Source of the DNA: Alkalihalobacillus sp. FSL W8-0930
GTDB lineage: Bacteria; Bacillota; Bacilli; Bacillales; Bacillaceae_D
Reading direction: 5' to 3'
Length of the DNA stretch: 64,000 bases
NCBI GenBank assembly: GCA_037965595.1
Contig: CP150183.1
Span: 806,001 to 870,000 of the forward strand
Under the pieces are notes generated by a model. It saw only the letters and a list, made by a program, of their open reading frames with translations, ran no database searches and was not told where the DNA came from. The stretch's first letter is position 1; each line of letters starts with the position of its first letter. Positions 38,480 to 49,295 of this stretch are shown piece after piece. Position numbers and translations under genes: made by a program.

Positions 38480-39214
38480 TTACCCTCCAATCAAACGCAA
38501 GATCACGGATGCGTCAAGATTAGATAGTTGTTCAGCTTGCTCGAGAATACGTTGAATTTCATCGTAGAATACCACTTGTATAAGGACAACAAATGAATTT
38601 AATGAAATGTGCGCAATGATTGGAACAATAATTCGTTTACTGATGACATACAAGAAAGCAAAGGCATAGCCCATAGCAAGGTAAACGAGCAAATGCTCAA
38701 AATCCCAGTGTGCTGCTGCGAAGATTAATGAGCTAATGGTACTTGCAAAGAAAAAGTTCATCTTCTTATGTAACGAACCAAATAGAACTTTTCGGAACAC
38801 AATTTCCTCAATAATTGGACCGAGTATCGCAATGACAACCATCATTAGTGGCACGGCTCTGCTTAGTTGCACAAGTGATTCAGTATTGTCCGATCCTGCT
38901 TCAATGCCAAAAACAAAGATCTCAATTAAAGCGGCGGCGTACTGAGCGACAAAGACAAGAACTACACCGGTGATTGACCATACGATGGTCATCCCTACAC
39001 CTGAACGATCACGATCAAGATTTCCTTGACGCATATCAGGCAACAACAATAAGAAAATAATTAACGTACCTATTACGTAGCTTGCAACAGTTGAATATCC
39101 AATTAACACATTAGCTTCTGTTATCCCAAGTGCTTGAAAAAGAAACACGAAAGGAACAGCGCCAAAGAGCATGGCTATGAAGGTTACAAGAATAAACCAA
39201 TACCTAATGTTCAA
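38480..39214 (-). CDS. ydiL: CPBP-family intramembrane metalloprotease YdiL
   Basis: A 244-residue polytopic membrane protein of the CAAX-protease/bacteriocin-processing (Abi) family. Active-site motifs are present: PIIEEIVFRKVLFG (Glu-Glu-x3-Arg), AAAHWDFEHLL with His, and AHISLNSFVVL with His/Asn. TTG start at 39214 has GGAG eight bases upstream. Together with ydiK it sits upstream of groES in the same order as in B. subtilis. Substrate unknown. Confidence 0.9.
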   Translation of the reverse strand: MNIRYWFILVTFIAMLFGAVPFVFLFQALGITEANVLIGYSTVASYVIGTLIIFLLLLPDMRQGNLDRDRSGVGMTIVWSITGVVLVFVAQYAAALIEIFVFGIEAGSDNTESLVQLSRAVPLMMVVIAILGPIIEEIVFRKVLFGSLHKKMNFFFASTISSLIFAAAHWDFEHLLVYLAMGYAFAFLYVISKRIIVPIIAHISLNSFVVLIQVVFYDEIQRILEQAEQLSNLDASVILRLIGG

Positions 39215-39382
39215 AACAATTGCTCCTTTTTTGTGGTTTAATCATCTGTTTATTTTATCATAGTCTGTGCAGAAAATCAGAAGGGATGCCTTATGAATAT
39301 GCCGAATAGAATAAAGAAATACAGGGTATAAGAAGTTGGGCAAAGATAGAAGGATTTCGACAAAAAAAATCGAGTAAATGAC

Positions 39383-39411
39383 TTGCAAAAGATTGCTGGA
39401 ATGATTATCAT
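39383..39411 (+). promoter_or_regulatory. SigA promoter of groESL
   Basis: TTGCAA, 17-bp spacer, TATCAT, just upstream of the CIRCE element. Confidence 0.75.
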
Positions 39412-39421
39412 AATAAATGTG

Positions 39422-39448
39422 TTAGCACTCACACCAATCGAGTGCTAA
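39422..39448. promoter_or_regulatory. CIRCE operator (HrcA site)
   Basis: Exact consensus TTAGCACTC-N9-GAGTGCTAA between promoter and groES. HrcA repression is relieved by heat through GroEL titration. Confidence 0.98.
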
Positions 39449-39489
39449 TAAAAGACTACTACATAGTACGTAAAGGGAGGGTGTTTTCC

Positions 39490-39774
39490 TTGTTAAAACC
39501 ATTAGGTGATCGTATTGTTTTAGAGCAAATCGAAACAGAGGAAACAACAGCAAGCGGAATCGTATTACCGGATTCAGCAAAAGAAAAACCACAAGAAGGT
39601 AAGATTGTTGCTGTAGGAGCAGGTCGTGTAACAGATAATGGCGAGCGTGTAGCGCTTGAGCTTAAAGAAGGCGATTCTGTAATCTTCTCAAAATATGCAG
39701 GCACAGAAGTGAAATATGAAGGAAAAGACTATTTAATTTTACGCGAGAGCGACATTCTTGCTGTAATTGGCTAA
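39490..39774 (+). CDS. groES: Co-chaperonin GroES
   Basis: Seven-subunit lid for Gro[16 protein letters not shown] at the N terminus and the mobile-loop region [18 protein letters not shown] near residue 20 are canonical. 94 residues from TTG 39490, preceded by GGGAGGG; the upstream in-frame ATG at 39442 lies inside CIRCE and cannot be the start. Cotranscribed with groEL. Confidence 0.98.
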   Translation: MLKPLGDRIVLEQIETEETTASGIVLPDSAKEKPQEGKIVAVGAGRVTDNGERVALELKEGDSVIFSKYAGTEVKYEGKDYLILRESDILAVIG

Positions 39775-39805
39775 TAAAGAGCACATATTTACGATTTTAA
39801 TTTAG

Positions 39806-41458
<1,653 letters not shown>

Positions 41459-41503
41459 TAAACCATTGATGTACAGGGCATATCTGTAAGCCAATGGATT
41501 GAA

Positions 41504-41539
41504 GAAGCCTTCGTTATTTGTTAACGGAGGCTTCTTTTT
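41504..41539 (+). terminator. Terminator after groEL
   Basis: GAAGCCTTCGTT pairs with AACGGAGGCTTC (one T-G pair) followed by Ts. Confidence 0.85.
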
Positions 41540-41552
41540 ATCTAGAACACCA

Positions 41553-41588
41553 AAAAAAGCGAATAGGCAGCCACCTATTCGCTTTTTT
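41553..41588. terminator. Bidirectional terminator
   Basis: AAAAAAGCGAATAGG pairs perfectly with CCTATTCGCTTTTTT; also closes the minus-strand small gene. Confidence 0.9.
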
Positions 41589-41774
41589 CTATGAAACCTC
41601 TTCGACAGACCAATAATAGCCTGGCTTAGAGTAGTTATTTAATTTTTTCATTAGTCGTTCTGCCTCGACGAATTCCGTAAAGGATTTGTCCAAATGGCTG
41701 TTCGGTGCCTTTAAGGTTTTCGTTTCACCGTCAAATGTACGTACAATTCGATACAAACGGATCAACTCCCTCAT
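41589..41774 (-). CDS. 61-residue hypothetical protein
   Basis: A small soluble, basic protein (MRELIRLYRIVRTFDGETK... YYWSVEEVS). The stop directly abuts a terminator, which supports a real gene. Start is uncertain: ATG 41774 has GAAGG four bases before it, and an in-frame TTG at codon 7 has GAGGGAG upstream. No family is recognised. Confidence 0.65.
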   Translation of the reverse strand: MRELIRLYRIVRTFDGETKTLKAPNSHLDKSFTEFVEAERLMKKLNNYSKPGYYWSVEEVS

Positions 41775-41884
41775 ACAGCCTTCGTTAGCTGTAACCCAAT
41801 TGTCTCATACAAAAATATGATTAGATAGGGTGCATCTTGACTAATATTGTCTAAAAGCAAGGAATAGCAAAATTTAATGTTCTT

Positions 41885-42559
41885 TTAAATCTTCACATGT
41901 ACATCCTTTGTCATTTTCCGTACGAATGTCATCGTTCCGAGTACAAGTAATGCGATTAAAGGTAGAGAGATGAACGGAGAGAGATCAACAACAGGTAAGA
42001 AATTCAAGACTGTTGATTCATTTTCACCTAGAAGATAATCATGAAAGGCAACAACAACGATGGCTATTCCTATAAATACAGCTCCAAAGATCCAATGATA
42101 TCTATGGAATGCGGCCATGATCAACCAGCCAAGGAAATAGTACAAAAGAAAACGTAAAAGTAGAGAAAGGAATAATGCGAACGTAATAGAGATAGATCCA
42201 CCTGTGTCTAATCCAAGCTGCGGAAAAAGCATGTCTTCAAAAAGGAAGGTAGTGATTAATGTAATAGCCGATAACATTATGCTATACAAAACGGCTGAAG
42301 CAGAAACCCCGACAAAATAATCTTTTCTCGAGATCCCATTCGAAACACCATAAGAAAGCAAACCCATATTCATGATGCCAAGGATTAACATATAAAATTG
42401 TGTAGCTTGACTGCTTGTGTCGTAAAATGACCAGACGGTTGTTGCAGCGAAAATAATGGCAAGGAAATGGACTACGATTAAGGTAACGAAGAAACCAATT
42501 GTCCATTGAGTATAGAATGAATTGAATTTCCGACAGATCAGCTTTGCCTTCGCATTCAT
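41885..42559 (-). CDS. ABC-2 type transporter permease-like membrane protein
   Basis: A 224-residue protein with about six hydrophobic helices, starting MNAKAKLICRKFNSFY. SYGVSNGISRKDYFVG resembles ABC-2 permeases of bacitracin/YtrC-YhcI-like exporters. Its start overlaps the ATPase gene by 4 bases (ATGA), so the two products probably form one transporter. Third gene of the GntR-ATPase-permease operon. Substrate unknown. Confidence 0.8.
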   Translation of the reverse strand: MNAKAKLICRKFNSFYTQWTIGFFVTLIVVHFLAIIFAATTVWSFYDTSSQATQFYMLILGIMNMGLLSYGVSNGISRKDYFVGVSASAVLYSIMLSAITLITTFLFEDMLFPQLGLDTGGSISITFALFLSLLLRFLLYYFLGWLIMAAFHRYHWIFGAVFIGIAIVVVAFHDYLLGENESTVLNFLPVVDLSPFISLPLIALLVLGTMTFVRKMTKDVHVKI

Positions 42560-43440
42560 TCTGATTCAACTCCTTCTTCTGTTAAATGAATAAATAGATC
42601 TTGCAATGTGACAGGGCCAAGCTCTAACCCAGCTTCAGAAGCCGCTTTTCGTTTTTCTGGTGTGATTGAACCATATACCATAGTAGATTTTGTATGGCCA
42701 AGCGATTGTTCCTTTAGAGTGGTTAGGCCAGCTGTCCATGCATCCACACGTTCTGCTGTTCCAGTTACAGAGAGACCTTCTGTTAAAAACTCTTCTGTAT
42801 GTTTGTGTAGGAGTAAGGCTCCTTCTTTTATAATTACTACTTCCTCAAACAACGCATCCATTTCAGAGATTAAATGTGTAGAAAGAATAATCATTCGTGG
42901 ATGCTCCATGTAATCCCTTAACACTTCCTCATAAAAGATCTCCCTGGCAGGTGCATCCATCCCAAGATAGGCCTCATCAAATATCGTAATCGGACAACGA
43001 CTGGCAAGACCTAATGTCACAGTTAGGGCGGATTTCATACCACGAGACAGGTTATATACCTTTTGGTTCATCGGAATCTTAAATCGTTTCATTAAATGGT
43101 TTGCATAGTCTTCATCAAAGTTTGGTCGAAAATCTTTGCGATCGTTTAGCCACTTTTTAACTTTGTCGTACTCATATTCAAAGGATTCTTCTTTGATAAA
43201 CGATATCTGTTCCATCGCGAGAGAGTGATCAAAGATGTCTTGGTTGTTTAATTGAAGAGTGCCAGCCGTCTGCTGCCGGTAAGAAGCGAGCAATGAAAGT
43301 AAGGACGTTTTGCCTGCAGAATTGCGTCCAAGCAGACCAATAATTTTGTGGCCACTAAGTTCAAATGATAGATCCTTGAGAATCAATTTTGAACCAATGG
43401 TAAGAGAAAGATTATTTGCTTTTATAGTAGGTTCAGTCAT
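42556..43440 (-). CDS. ABC transporter ATP-binding protein, YtrB type
   Basis: A 294-residue ATPase. Walker A is GRNSAGKTS (Ser where most have Gly), signature NLSRGMKSALTVTLGLA (LSRGM in place of LSGGQ), Walker B ITIFDEAYLGMD. The degenerate signature is common in YtrB-like proteins. Overlaps the GntR gene by 8 bases with GGGAGG as RBS. Probably exports or senses a cell-wall-active compound (inference from YtrA-type operons). Confidence 0.9.
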   Translation of the reverse strand: MTEPTIKANNLSLTIGSKLILKDLSFELSGHKIIGLLGRNSAGKTSLLSLLASYRQQTAGTLQLNNQDIFDHSLAMEQISFIKEESFEYEYDKVKKWLNDRKDFRPNFDEDYANHLMKRFKIPMNQKVYNLSRGMKSALTVTLGLASRCPITIFDEAYLGMDAPAREIFYEEVLRDYMEHPRMIILSTHLISEMDALFEEVVIIKEGALLLHKHTEEFLTEGLSVTGTAERVDAWTAGLTTLKEQSLGHTKSTMVYGSITPEKRKAASEAGLELGPVTLQDLFIHLTEEGVESE

Positions 43441-43813
43441 GATCGTTCCTCCCTTTTAAGTCGTCCATCATTGATTTAATTTCCTGCTCAGAGATGCCAA
43501 GTCGGTTCGCTTCCTGCAGCATGCTCCACACATATTCTTCTTGGAACGTACGCTTTCTCATGCTTCGTAACTTCTCACGTGCCCCTTCTGCAACAAACAT
43601 TCCGACCCCTCTTTTCTTAAATAGAATCCCGTTGTCCACTAACTCATTGACGCCCTTAAGTACGGTTTGAGGATTGATTTTGTAATACGCCACAAGTTGG
43701 TTCGTGGAAGGTGCTTTCTCTCCCTCAGGAAGAATGCCCTCAACAATATCTTCTTCGATCATTTCCTTTATCTGCTGAAAGATCGGTCGATTCTCATCTA
43801 ATTTCGAACGCAC
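43433..43813 (-). CDS. GntR-family regulator, YtrA subfamily
   Basis: A 126-residue repressor: winged helix (NQLVAYYKINPQTVLKGVNELVDNGILFKKRGVGMFVA) with a very short C-terminal tail, which defines the YtrA subfamily that regulates adjacent ABC transporters. GTG start at 43813 with GGAGGT upstream. First gene of the operon; an inverted repeat overlaps the promoter. Confidence 0.92.
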   Translation of the reverse strand: MRSKLDENRPIFQQIKEMIEEDIVEGILPEGEKAPSTNQLVAYYKINPQTVLKGVNELVDNGILFKKRGVGMFVAEGAREKLRSMRKRTFQEEYVWSMLQEANRLGISEQEIKSMMDDLKGRNDHD

Positions 43814-43829
43814 AATGTAAGCACCTCCT

Positions 43830-43867
43830 GTTATATACTATGATGGTTAGTTGGTTGTGTGTATAAC
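43830..43867. promoter_or_regulatory. Inverted repeat, candidate YtrA-type operator
   Basis: GTTATATAC and GTGTATAAC (8 of 9 complementary) separated by 20 bases, one arm overlapping the -10 of the minus-strand promoter. Confidence 0.5.
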
Positions 43868-43894
43868 CATATAACGAAGGAGTAAGATTGTCAA
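43866..43894 (-). promoter_or_regulatory. Promoter of GntR-ABC operon
   Basis: On the minus strand TTGACA, 17-bp spacer, TATGGT. Confidence 0.6.
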
Positions 43895-43904
43895 TACTTG
43901 AACT

Positions 43905-43940
43905 TAGGGCATTTGCACATGTGCTATAGGCGATTCCCTA
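43905..43940. promoter_or_regulatory. Paired NreC-like boxes upstream of narG
   Basis: TAGGC-GATT-CCCTA (43927-43940) matches 9 of 10 bases of the NreC consensus TAGGG-N4-CCCTA known from staphylococci; TAGGG at 43905 begins a half-site whose centre is 22 bp upstream. A CATAAT -10 lies at 43975-43980. Confidence 0.6.
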
Positions 43941-44038
43941 ATGTGAAAGATCTCGGGGCAAATTCATAATAGAGATATGATCAGATACTGTAAACAGGCT
44001 TCTTCCATGTGTGACTGAACCTAAGGAGTGAGAGCGAT

Positions 44039-47000
44039 ATGAAACGAAAAATGGGGTTAAACTTCTTTAAACCTAAAGAAAGCTATTCAAACAATTGGTC
44101 TATTCTTGAAGAGAAAAATAGAGATTGGGAGAATATGTACCGTCAAAGATGGTCACACGATAAAGTGATTCGTACAACACATGGAGTGAATTGTACGGGA
44201 TCATGTAGCTGGAAGGTGTTCGTTAAAAACGGGATTATTACCTGGGAGAATCAACAAATTGATTATCCTTCCTGTGGTCCAGATATGCCGGAATTTGAGC
44301 CAAGAGGATGTCCAAGGGGAGCCTCATTCTCGTGGTATGAGTACAGTCCATTACGTGTCAAGTATCCATACATGAGAGGGAAGCTATGGAGACTTTGGAA
44401 GGAAGCAAGGAAGACCTATTCATCTCCAGTGCGAGCTTGGGCGAGTATTGTAGAGTCACCTGAGAAAGCTCAGCAGTATAAACAGGCCAGAGGGAAGGGC
44501 GGTCATATTCGTGTGAAATGGGATGACGCGCTTGAACTGATTTCAGCGCAACTTATCTATACCATTCAAACTTATGGACCAGATCGAATTGCTGGGTTTA
44601 CACCCATTCCTGCCATGTCGATGGTCAGTTATGCGTCAGGAGCAAGGTTCTTATCCCTTTTAGGAGGACAAATGCTCAGTTTCTATGATTGGTACGCAGA
44701 TCTTCCACCTGCTTCACCACAGATTTGGGGTGAGCAAACCGACGTACCCGAATCCTCTGACTGGTATAACGCAGGGTATCTGATGATGTGGGGTTCAAAT
44801 GTACCGTTAACGAGAACGCCTGATGCTCATTTTATGACAGAGGTTCGTTATAAGGGAACGAAAGTAGTATCAGTGGCTCCCGACCATGCTGAAAATGTTA
44901 AGTTTGCTGATAACTGGCTAGCTCCAAATCCAGGAACTGATGCAGCGTTGGCTCAAGCAATGACACATGTAATTTTGGACGAATTCTATCAAAAAAGGCA
45001 AGAACCTATGTTTACAAACTACGCGAAGCAGTATACAGACATGCCGTTTCTCATTCTTCTTGATAGGCATGAAGGTTCATATAAAGGTGGGCGGTTCTTA
45101 CGGGCAAGTGATCTAGGAACAGAAGCTGACCATGCTGATTGGAAGCCCGTTATTTTCGATGAGGCAACTGATAAAGAGATCGTTCCAAATGGGACTATGG
45201 GTCAAAGATGGGAGAAAAAAGGTAACTGGAATTTGAAGCTAGAAAATGAAGATGGAACCATTATAAAGCCAGCATTAAGTGTAGAAGGTCATCAAGAAAG
45301 ATGGGTAGAAATCGTTTTTCCATATTTTGATAACGCAGGAAACGGTGTCTTCAAACGAATGATCCCTGCAAAGCAGGTCACTCTTACTGATGGTACAGTT
45401 CGTTATGTCGCAACAGTTTATGACTTAATGATGAGTCAATACGGGGTGGCGCGGAAAGAGAGTGAATACAATGCCGAAAATTATTATGACGCGACTTCAA
45501 TTTATACGCCTGCCTGGCAAGAAAAGATTACGAGTGTTAAGGCATCTGTGGTTGTCCAAATTGCACAGGAATTCGCTCAGAATGCTTTAGATACGGGCGG
45601 CAGATCCATGATTATTATGGGGGCGGGCATTAATCATTGGTTTAATAGTGATACCATCTATCGTTCCATCTTAAATCTTGTCATGCTAACGGCATCTGAA
45701 GGGGTCAATGGAGGAGGTTGGGCTCACTACGTTGGGCAAGAGAAGTGTCGTCCAATTGAAGGTTGGTCAACGATTGCATTTGCAAAAGACTGGCAAGCAA
45801 CAGCTAGACAGCAAAACGCAACATCTTTCTTTTATTTTGCGACAGAACAATGGCGGTATGAAGATAGTGGGACGGAGTCGTTAAAGTCACCTACTGCGGG
45901 TAAGCTTCATTATCAGCATCCTGCTGATTACAATGTTCTGGCTGCAAGGCTTGGGTGGTTGCCTTCCTATCCGCAGTTCAACAAGAACAGTTTGACTTTT
46001 GCGGAGGACGCAGCTAAAAAAGGTATAAAATCAAATCAATCAATTATCGATTACACAGTAGAACAAGTGAAATCCAGAAATACCTCATTCTCTATTGAAG
46101 ACCCAGGTGCAGCTGTGAACTTCCCACGTTCATTATTTATTTGGAGGTCTAATCTTATATCGAGTTCAGCTAAAGGTCAGGAATACTTTATGAAGCATTT
46201 ACTTGGGACATCAGATGGGTTACTTGCGGAGCCGAATACGAGGGAGAGGCCAGAAGAAATAAAGTGGAGAGATGATGTGGAAGGAAAGCTAGACTTAATG
46301 GTTGCTCTTGATTTTCGGATGACCTCTACTCCTCTCTATGCAGATATTGTCCTACCAGCAGCAACTTGGTATGAAAAGACAGATTTATCTTCAACAGATA
46401 TGCATCCATTTGTGCACCCGTTTAATCCAGCGGTTAATCCGCTTTGGGAGTCAAAGTCTGACTGGGATATTTATAAAAAGCTTGCAGAAACCTTCTCTAA
46501 GATGGCTGAAGATGAATTACCTGGTGTATATAAAGATGTCGTCACCACACCATTGGCTCATGACACACAGAGTGAAATCTCACAGCCAATGGGTCTTGTG
46601 AAGGACTGGACAAAGGGCGAGATAGATGCAATTCCCGGGAAAACAATGCCGAACTTCTCCATTGTCGAGCGTGATTACACTAAAATCTCCGATAAATTCA
46701 CAACACTTGGTCCAAATCTAGCAAAAGGAAAGGTTGGCGCGCATGGAGTAAGCTTCTCCGTTTCTGATGAGTATGAGGAGTTAAAGCAGATGAATGGTAC
46801 ACATGGAGGAGATTCAATTAAGAGCGGTTTACCTAAGCTTGAGACTGCTCGTAATGCAGCCGATACAATGCTCCACCTCTCTTCTGCTACAAACGGTCGT
46901 GTCTCACAAAAGGCATATGTTGAAGCAGAACGAGATTCAGGGGTTCCTTTAAAGGATATCTCCAGTGATCGTGCAGCTGAGAAAATTACGTTCCAAAACA

Positions 47001-47713
47001 TTACTGTACAGCCGAGAGAAGTGATTCCAACGCCTGTGTTTAGTGGATCAAATAAGCTAGGGCGCAGGTATTCTCCTTTTACAACAAGCATTGAGAGACT
47101 TGTACCTTTTCGTACGTTAACGGGCCGTCAGCATTTTTATATTGATCACGAGGTCTTTCTTCAATACGGAGAGTCATTGCCTATTTATAAACCAACGCTT
47201 CCACCAATGGTTTTTGGCACAAGTGACAAGAAAGTAAAAGGTGGAGTAGACACATTAGTATTACGTTATCTAACTCCTCATGGAAAGTGGAACATTCACT
47301 CCACGTACCAGGACAATCAGCATATGCTAACTCTATTTCGTGGAGGTCCAACAGTTTGGATTAGTAATGAGGATGCTAAGGCACACGATATTGAGGATAA
47401 TGATTGGCTTGAAGTGTATAACCGGAATGGCGTGGTAACGGCGAGAGCCGTTGTGAGTCATCGGATGCCAAGAGGAACCATGTTCATGTATCATGCCCAG
47501 GATAAGCATATTCAAGTACCTGGCTCTGGTATTACAGATACTCGCGGCGGTAGTCATAATGCCCCAACACGTATTCATCTTAAACCAACACAGATGGTTG
47601 GAGGGTATGCTCAATTAAGCTATGGGTTTAATTACTATGGTCCAATTGGAAACCAAAGAGATGTGTATGTGGCAGTACGTAAAATGAAGGAGGTTGATTG
47701 GCTTGAAGATTAA
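44039..47713 (+). CDS. narG: Respiratory nitrate reductase alpha subunit NarG
   Basis: Molybdenum-bisPGD subunit reducing nitrate to nitrite at the cytoplasmic face of the membrane. The N-terminal [4Fe-4S] site is HGVNCTGSCSW with a downstream Cys in DYPSCGPD; YADLPPASPQIWGEQTDVPES is the conserved active-site region. 1224 residues is normal. RBS AAGGAG; an in-frame ATG at 44051 is a possible alternative. First gene of narGHJI, with NreC-like sites upstream. Cofactor synthesis genes are not in the window. Confidence 0.97.
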   Translation: MKRKMGLNFFKPKESYSNNWSILEEKNRDWENMYRQRWSHDKVIRTTHGVNCTGSCSWKVFVKNGIITWENQQIDYPSCGPDMPEFEPRGCPRGASFSWYEYSPLRVKYPYMRGKLWRLWKEARKTYSSPVRAWASIVESPEKAQQYKQARGKGGHIRVKWDDALELISAQLIYTIQTYGPDRIAGFTPIPAMSMVSYASGARFLSLLGGQMLSFYDWYADLPPASPQIWGEQTDVPESSDWYNAGYLMMWGSNVPLTRTPDAHFMTEVRYKGTKVVSVAPDHAENVKFADNWLAPNPGTDAALAQAMTHVILDEFYQKRQEPMFTNYAKQYTDMPFLILLDRHEGSYKGGRFLRASDLGTEADHADWKPVIFDEATDKEIVPNGTMGQRWEKKGNWNLKLENEDGTIIKPALSVEGHQERWVEIVFPYFDNAGNGVFKRMIPAKQVTLTDGTVRYVATVYDLMMSQYGVARKESEYNAENYYDATSIYTPAWQEKITSVKASVVVQIAQEFAQNALDTGGRSMIIMGAGINHWFNSDTIYRSILNLVMLTASEGVNGGGWAHYVGQEKCRPIEGWSTIAFAKDWQATARQQNATSFFYFATEQWRYEDSGTESLKSPTAGKLHYQHPADYNVLAARLGWLPSYPQFNKNSLTFAEDAAKKGIKSNQSIIDYTVEQVKSRNTSFSIEDPGAAVNFPRSLFIWRSNLISSSAKGQEYFMKHLLGTSDGLLAEPNTRERPEEIKWRDDVEGKLDLMVALDFRMTSTPLYADIVLPAATWYEKTDLSSTDMHPFVHPFNPAVNPLWESKSDWDIYKKLAETFSKMAEDELPGVYKDVVTTPLAHDTQSEISQPMGLVKDWTKGEIDAIPGKTMPNFSIVERDYTKISDKFTTLGPNLAKGKVGAHGVSFSVSDEYEELKQMNGTHGGDSIKSGLPKLETARNAADTMLHLSSATNGRVSQKAYVEAERDSGVPLKDISSDRAAEKITFQNITVQPREVIPTPVFSGSNKLGRRYSPFTTSIERLVPFRTLTGRQHFYIDHEVFLQYGESLPIYKPTLPPMVFGTSDKKVKGGVDTLVLRYLTPHGKWNIHSTYQDNQHMLTLFRGGPTVWISNEDAKAHDIEDNDWLEVYNRNGVVTARAVVSHRMPRGTMFMYHAQDKHIQVPGSGITDTRGGSHNAPTRIHLKPTQMVGGYAQLSYGFNYYGPIGNQRDVYVAVRKMKEVDWLED

Positions 47714-49295
47714 GGCACAAGTCGCAATGGTGATGAATTTGGACAAGTGCATCGGCTGTCATACGTGTAGTGTAACGTGTAAAACAACCTGGACGAATAG
47801 AAAAGGTGCGGAATATGTCTGGTTTAATAATGTAGAAACAAAGCCAGGTATCGGATATCCGAAAAGGTGGGAGGATCAGGAGCAGTATAAAGGAGGATGG
47901 CAACTACGGAAAGGGAAGCTTGAACTAAAGTCAGGTAACACTCTTTCAAAAGTTGCGCTGGGTAAGATCTTCTATAACCCGGATATGCCAGAAATGAAAG
48001 ACTACTATGAGCCGTGGACATACAACTACGAGCACTTAACAAACACAGGTGAGAAAAAGCATTCTCCTGTAGCGAGGGCCCACTCTGCTGTTACTGGGGA
48101 AAAAATGGAACCTAAGTGGGGACCGAACTGGGAAGATGACCTGGCTGGTGCTCATATAACTGGTCCAGAGGATCCGAACATCAAGAAGATCGAAGAAGAG
48201 ATCAAATTTAATTTTGAAAAGTCTTTTATGATGTATCTGCCAAGACTGTGTGAGCACTGCTTAAATCCTAGCTGTGTAGCATCCTGTCCATCGGGAGCTA
48301 TGTACAAACGAGATGAAGACGGCATTGTTTTAGTTGACCAGGATGCTTGTCGCGGTTGGCGTTATTGTATGACTGGATGTCCATATAAGAAGGTTTACTT
48401 TAACTGGCAAACAAATAAGGCAGAGAAATGTACCTTTTGTTTTCCTAGAGTGGAAGCAGGAATGCCTACCGTTTGCTCCGAAACCTGCACTGGCCGTATT
48501 CGGTATCTAGGCGTCTTATTATATGATGCTGATCGTGTTTCTGAAGTAGCTTCTATAGAAGATGAACAAGCATTGTATCAGGCTCAATGTGATTTATTCA
48601 TTAATCCAAATGATCCAGAAATGATTAAGCAAGCAAAAAAAGACGGGATCTCAGAAGATTGGATTGAAGCCGCGCAGCAATCGCCTATTTATAAGTTAGC
48701 GATTGAACACCAGCTGGCCTTCCCGTTACATCCAGAGTACCGTACACTTCCAATGGTCTGGTATGTACCACCACTTAGTCCGATTATGAATTACTTTGAA
48801 GGTAAGAATTCGATTCAGAATCCAGACTTATTGTTTCCGGCTGTTGATGAAATGAGAACACCCATACAGTATTTAGCAAATATGCTAACCGCCGGTGATA
48901 CAAAAACGGTCAAGCAGTCTCTTCAACGAATGGCAATGATGAGATCTTATATGAGAGCTAAAACAACAGGTGCTTCATTTGATACTAGTCAGTTGAATCG
49001 TTTAGGAATGACACCGGAGCAGACAGAAGAGATGTATCGATTACTTGCGATCGCAAAGTATGAGGACCGTTTTGTGATACCGAGCTCTCACAAGGAGAAT
49101 CATGCTTCTAACCCATACCGTGCACAAGGGATGGAAGGTTTTGATCAGCATGGCATGGGAGGATGGGGAAATGAATCAGGAGGATGCTCTGGGTGTGGGC
49201 CTGCTTCATTAATTGAATCTGAGATAAGTCCAAAATCTTCTACTCAAGACAGAGCATACGGTGAGAACTTCTATGGAGGGATCTGGCGTGATTGA
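47703..49295 (+). CDS. narH: Nitrate reductase beta subunit NarH
   Basis: Electron-transfer subunit with three [4Fe-4S] and one [3Fe-4S] cluster. The first motif is CIGCHTCSVTC, then CEHCLNPSCVASCP, CRGWRYCMTGCP in which Trp replaces a cluster Cys as expected for the [3Fe-4S] site, and CTFC. 530 residues, slightly longer than usual because of a Gly/Ser-rich C terminus (GGWGNESGGCSGCGP). TTG 47703 chosen since AAGGAGG is 9 bases upstream; overlaps narG by 11 bases. Confidence 0.96.
   Translation: MKIKAQVAMVMNLDKCIGCHTCSVTCKTTWTNRKGAEYVWFNNVETKPGIGYPKRWEDQEQYKGGWQLRKGKLELKSGNTLSKVALGKIFYNPDMPEMKDYYEPWTYNYEHLTNTGEKKHSPVARAHSAVTGEKMEPKWGPNWEDDLAGAHITGPEDPNIKKIEEEIKFNFEKSFMMYLPRLCEHCLNPSCVASCPSGAMYKRDEDGIVLVDQDACRGWRYCMTGCPYKKVYFNWQTNKAEKCTFCFPRVEAGMPTVCSETCTGRIRYLGVLLYDADRVSEVASIEDEQALYQAQCDLFINPNDPEMIKQAKKDGISEDWIEAAQQSPIYKLAIEHQLAFPLHPEYRTLPMVWYVPPLSPIMNYFEGKNSIQNPDLLFPAVDEMRTPIQYLANMLTAGDTKTVKQSLQRMAMMRSYMRAKTTGASFDTSQLNRLGMTPEQTEEMYRLLAIAKYEDRFVIPSSHKENHASNPYRAQGMEGFDQHGMGGWGNESGGCSGCGPASLIESEISPKSSTQDRAYGENFYGGIWRD

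Noticed and set aside
43941-43960. Fnr site before narG (TGTGAAAGATC)
   Set aside because: Only the left half TGTGA is present; the right half TCACA is absent, whereas NreC-like boxes fit better.
46338-48257. Several 70-140 codon frames antisense or shifted within narG and narH
   Set aside because: Shadow frames of well-supported genes; no independent RBS or family resemblance.
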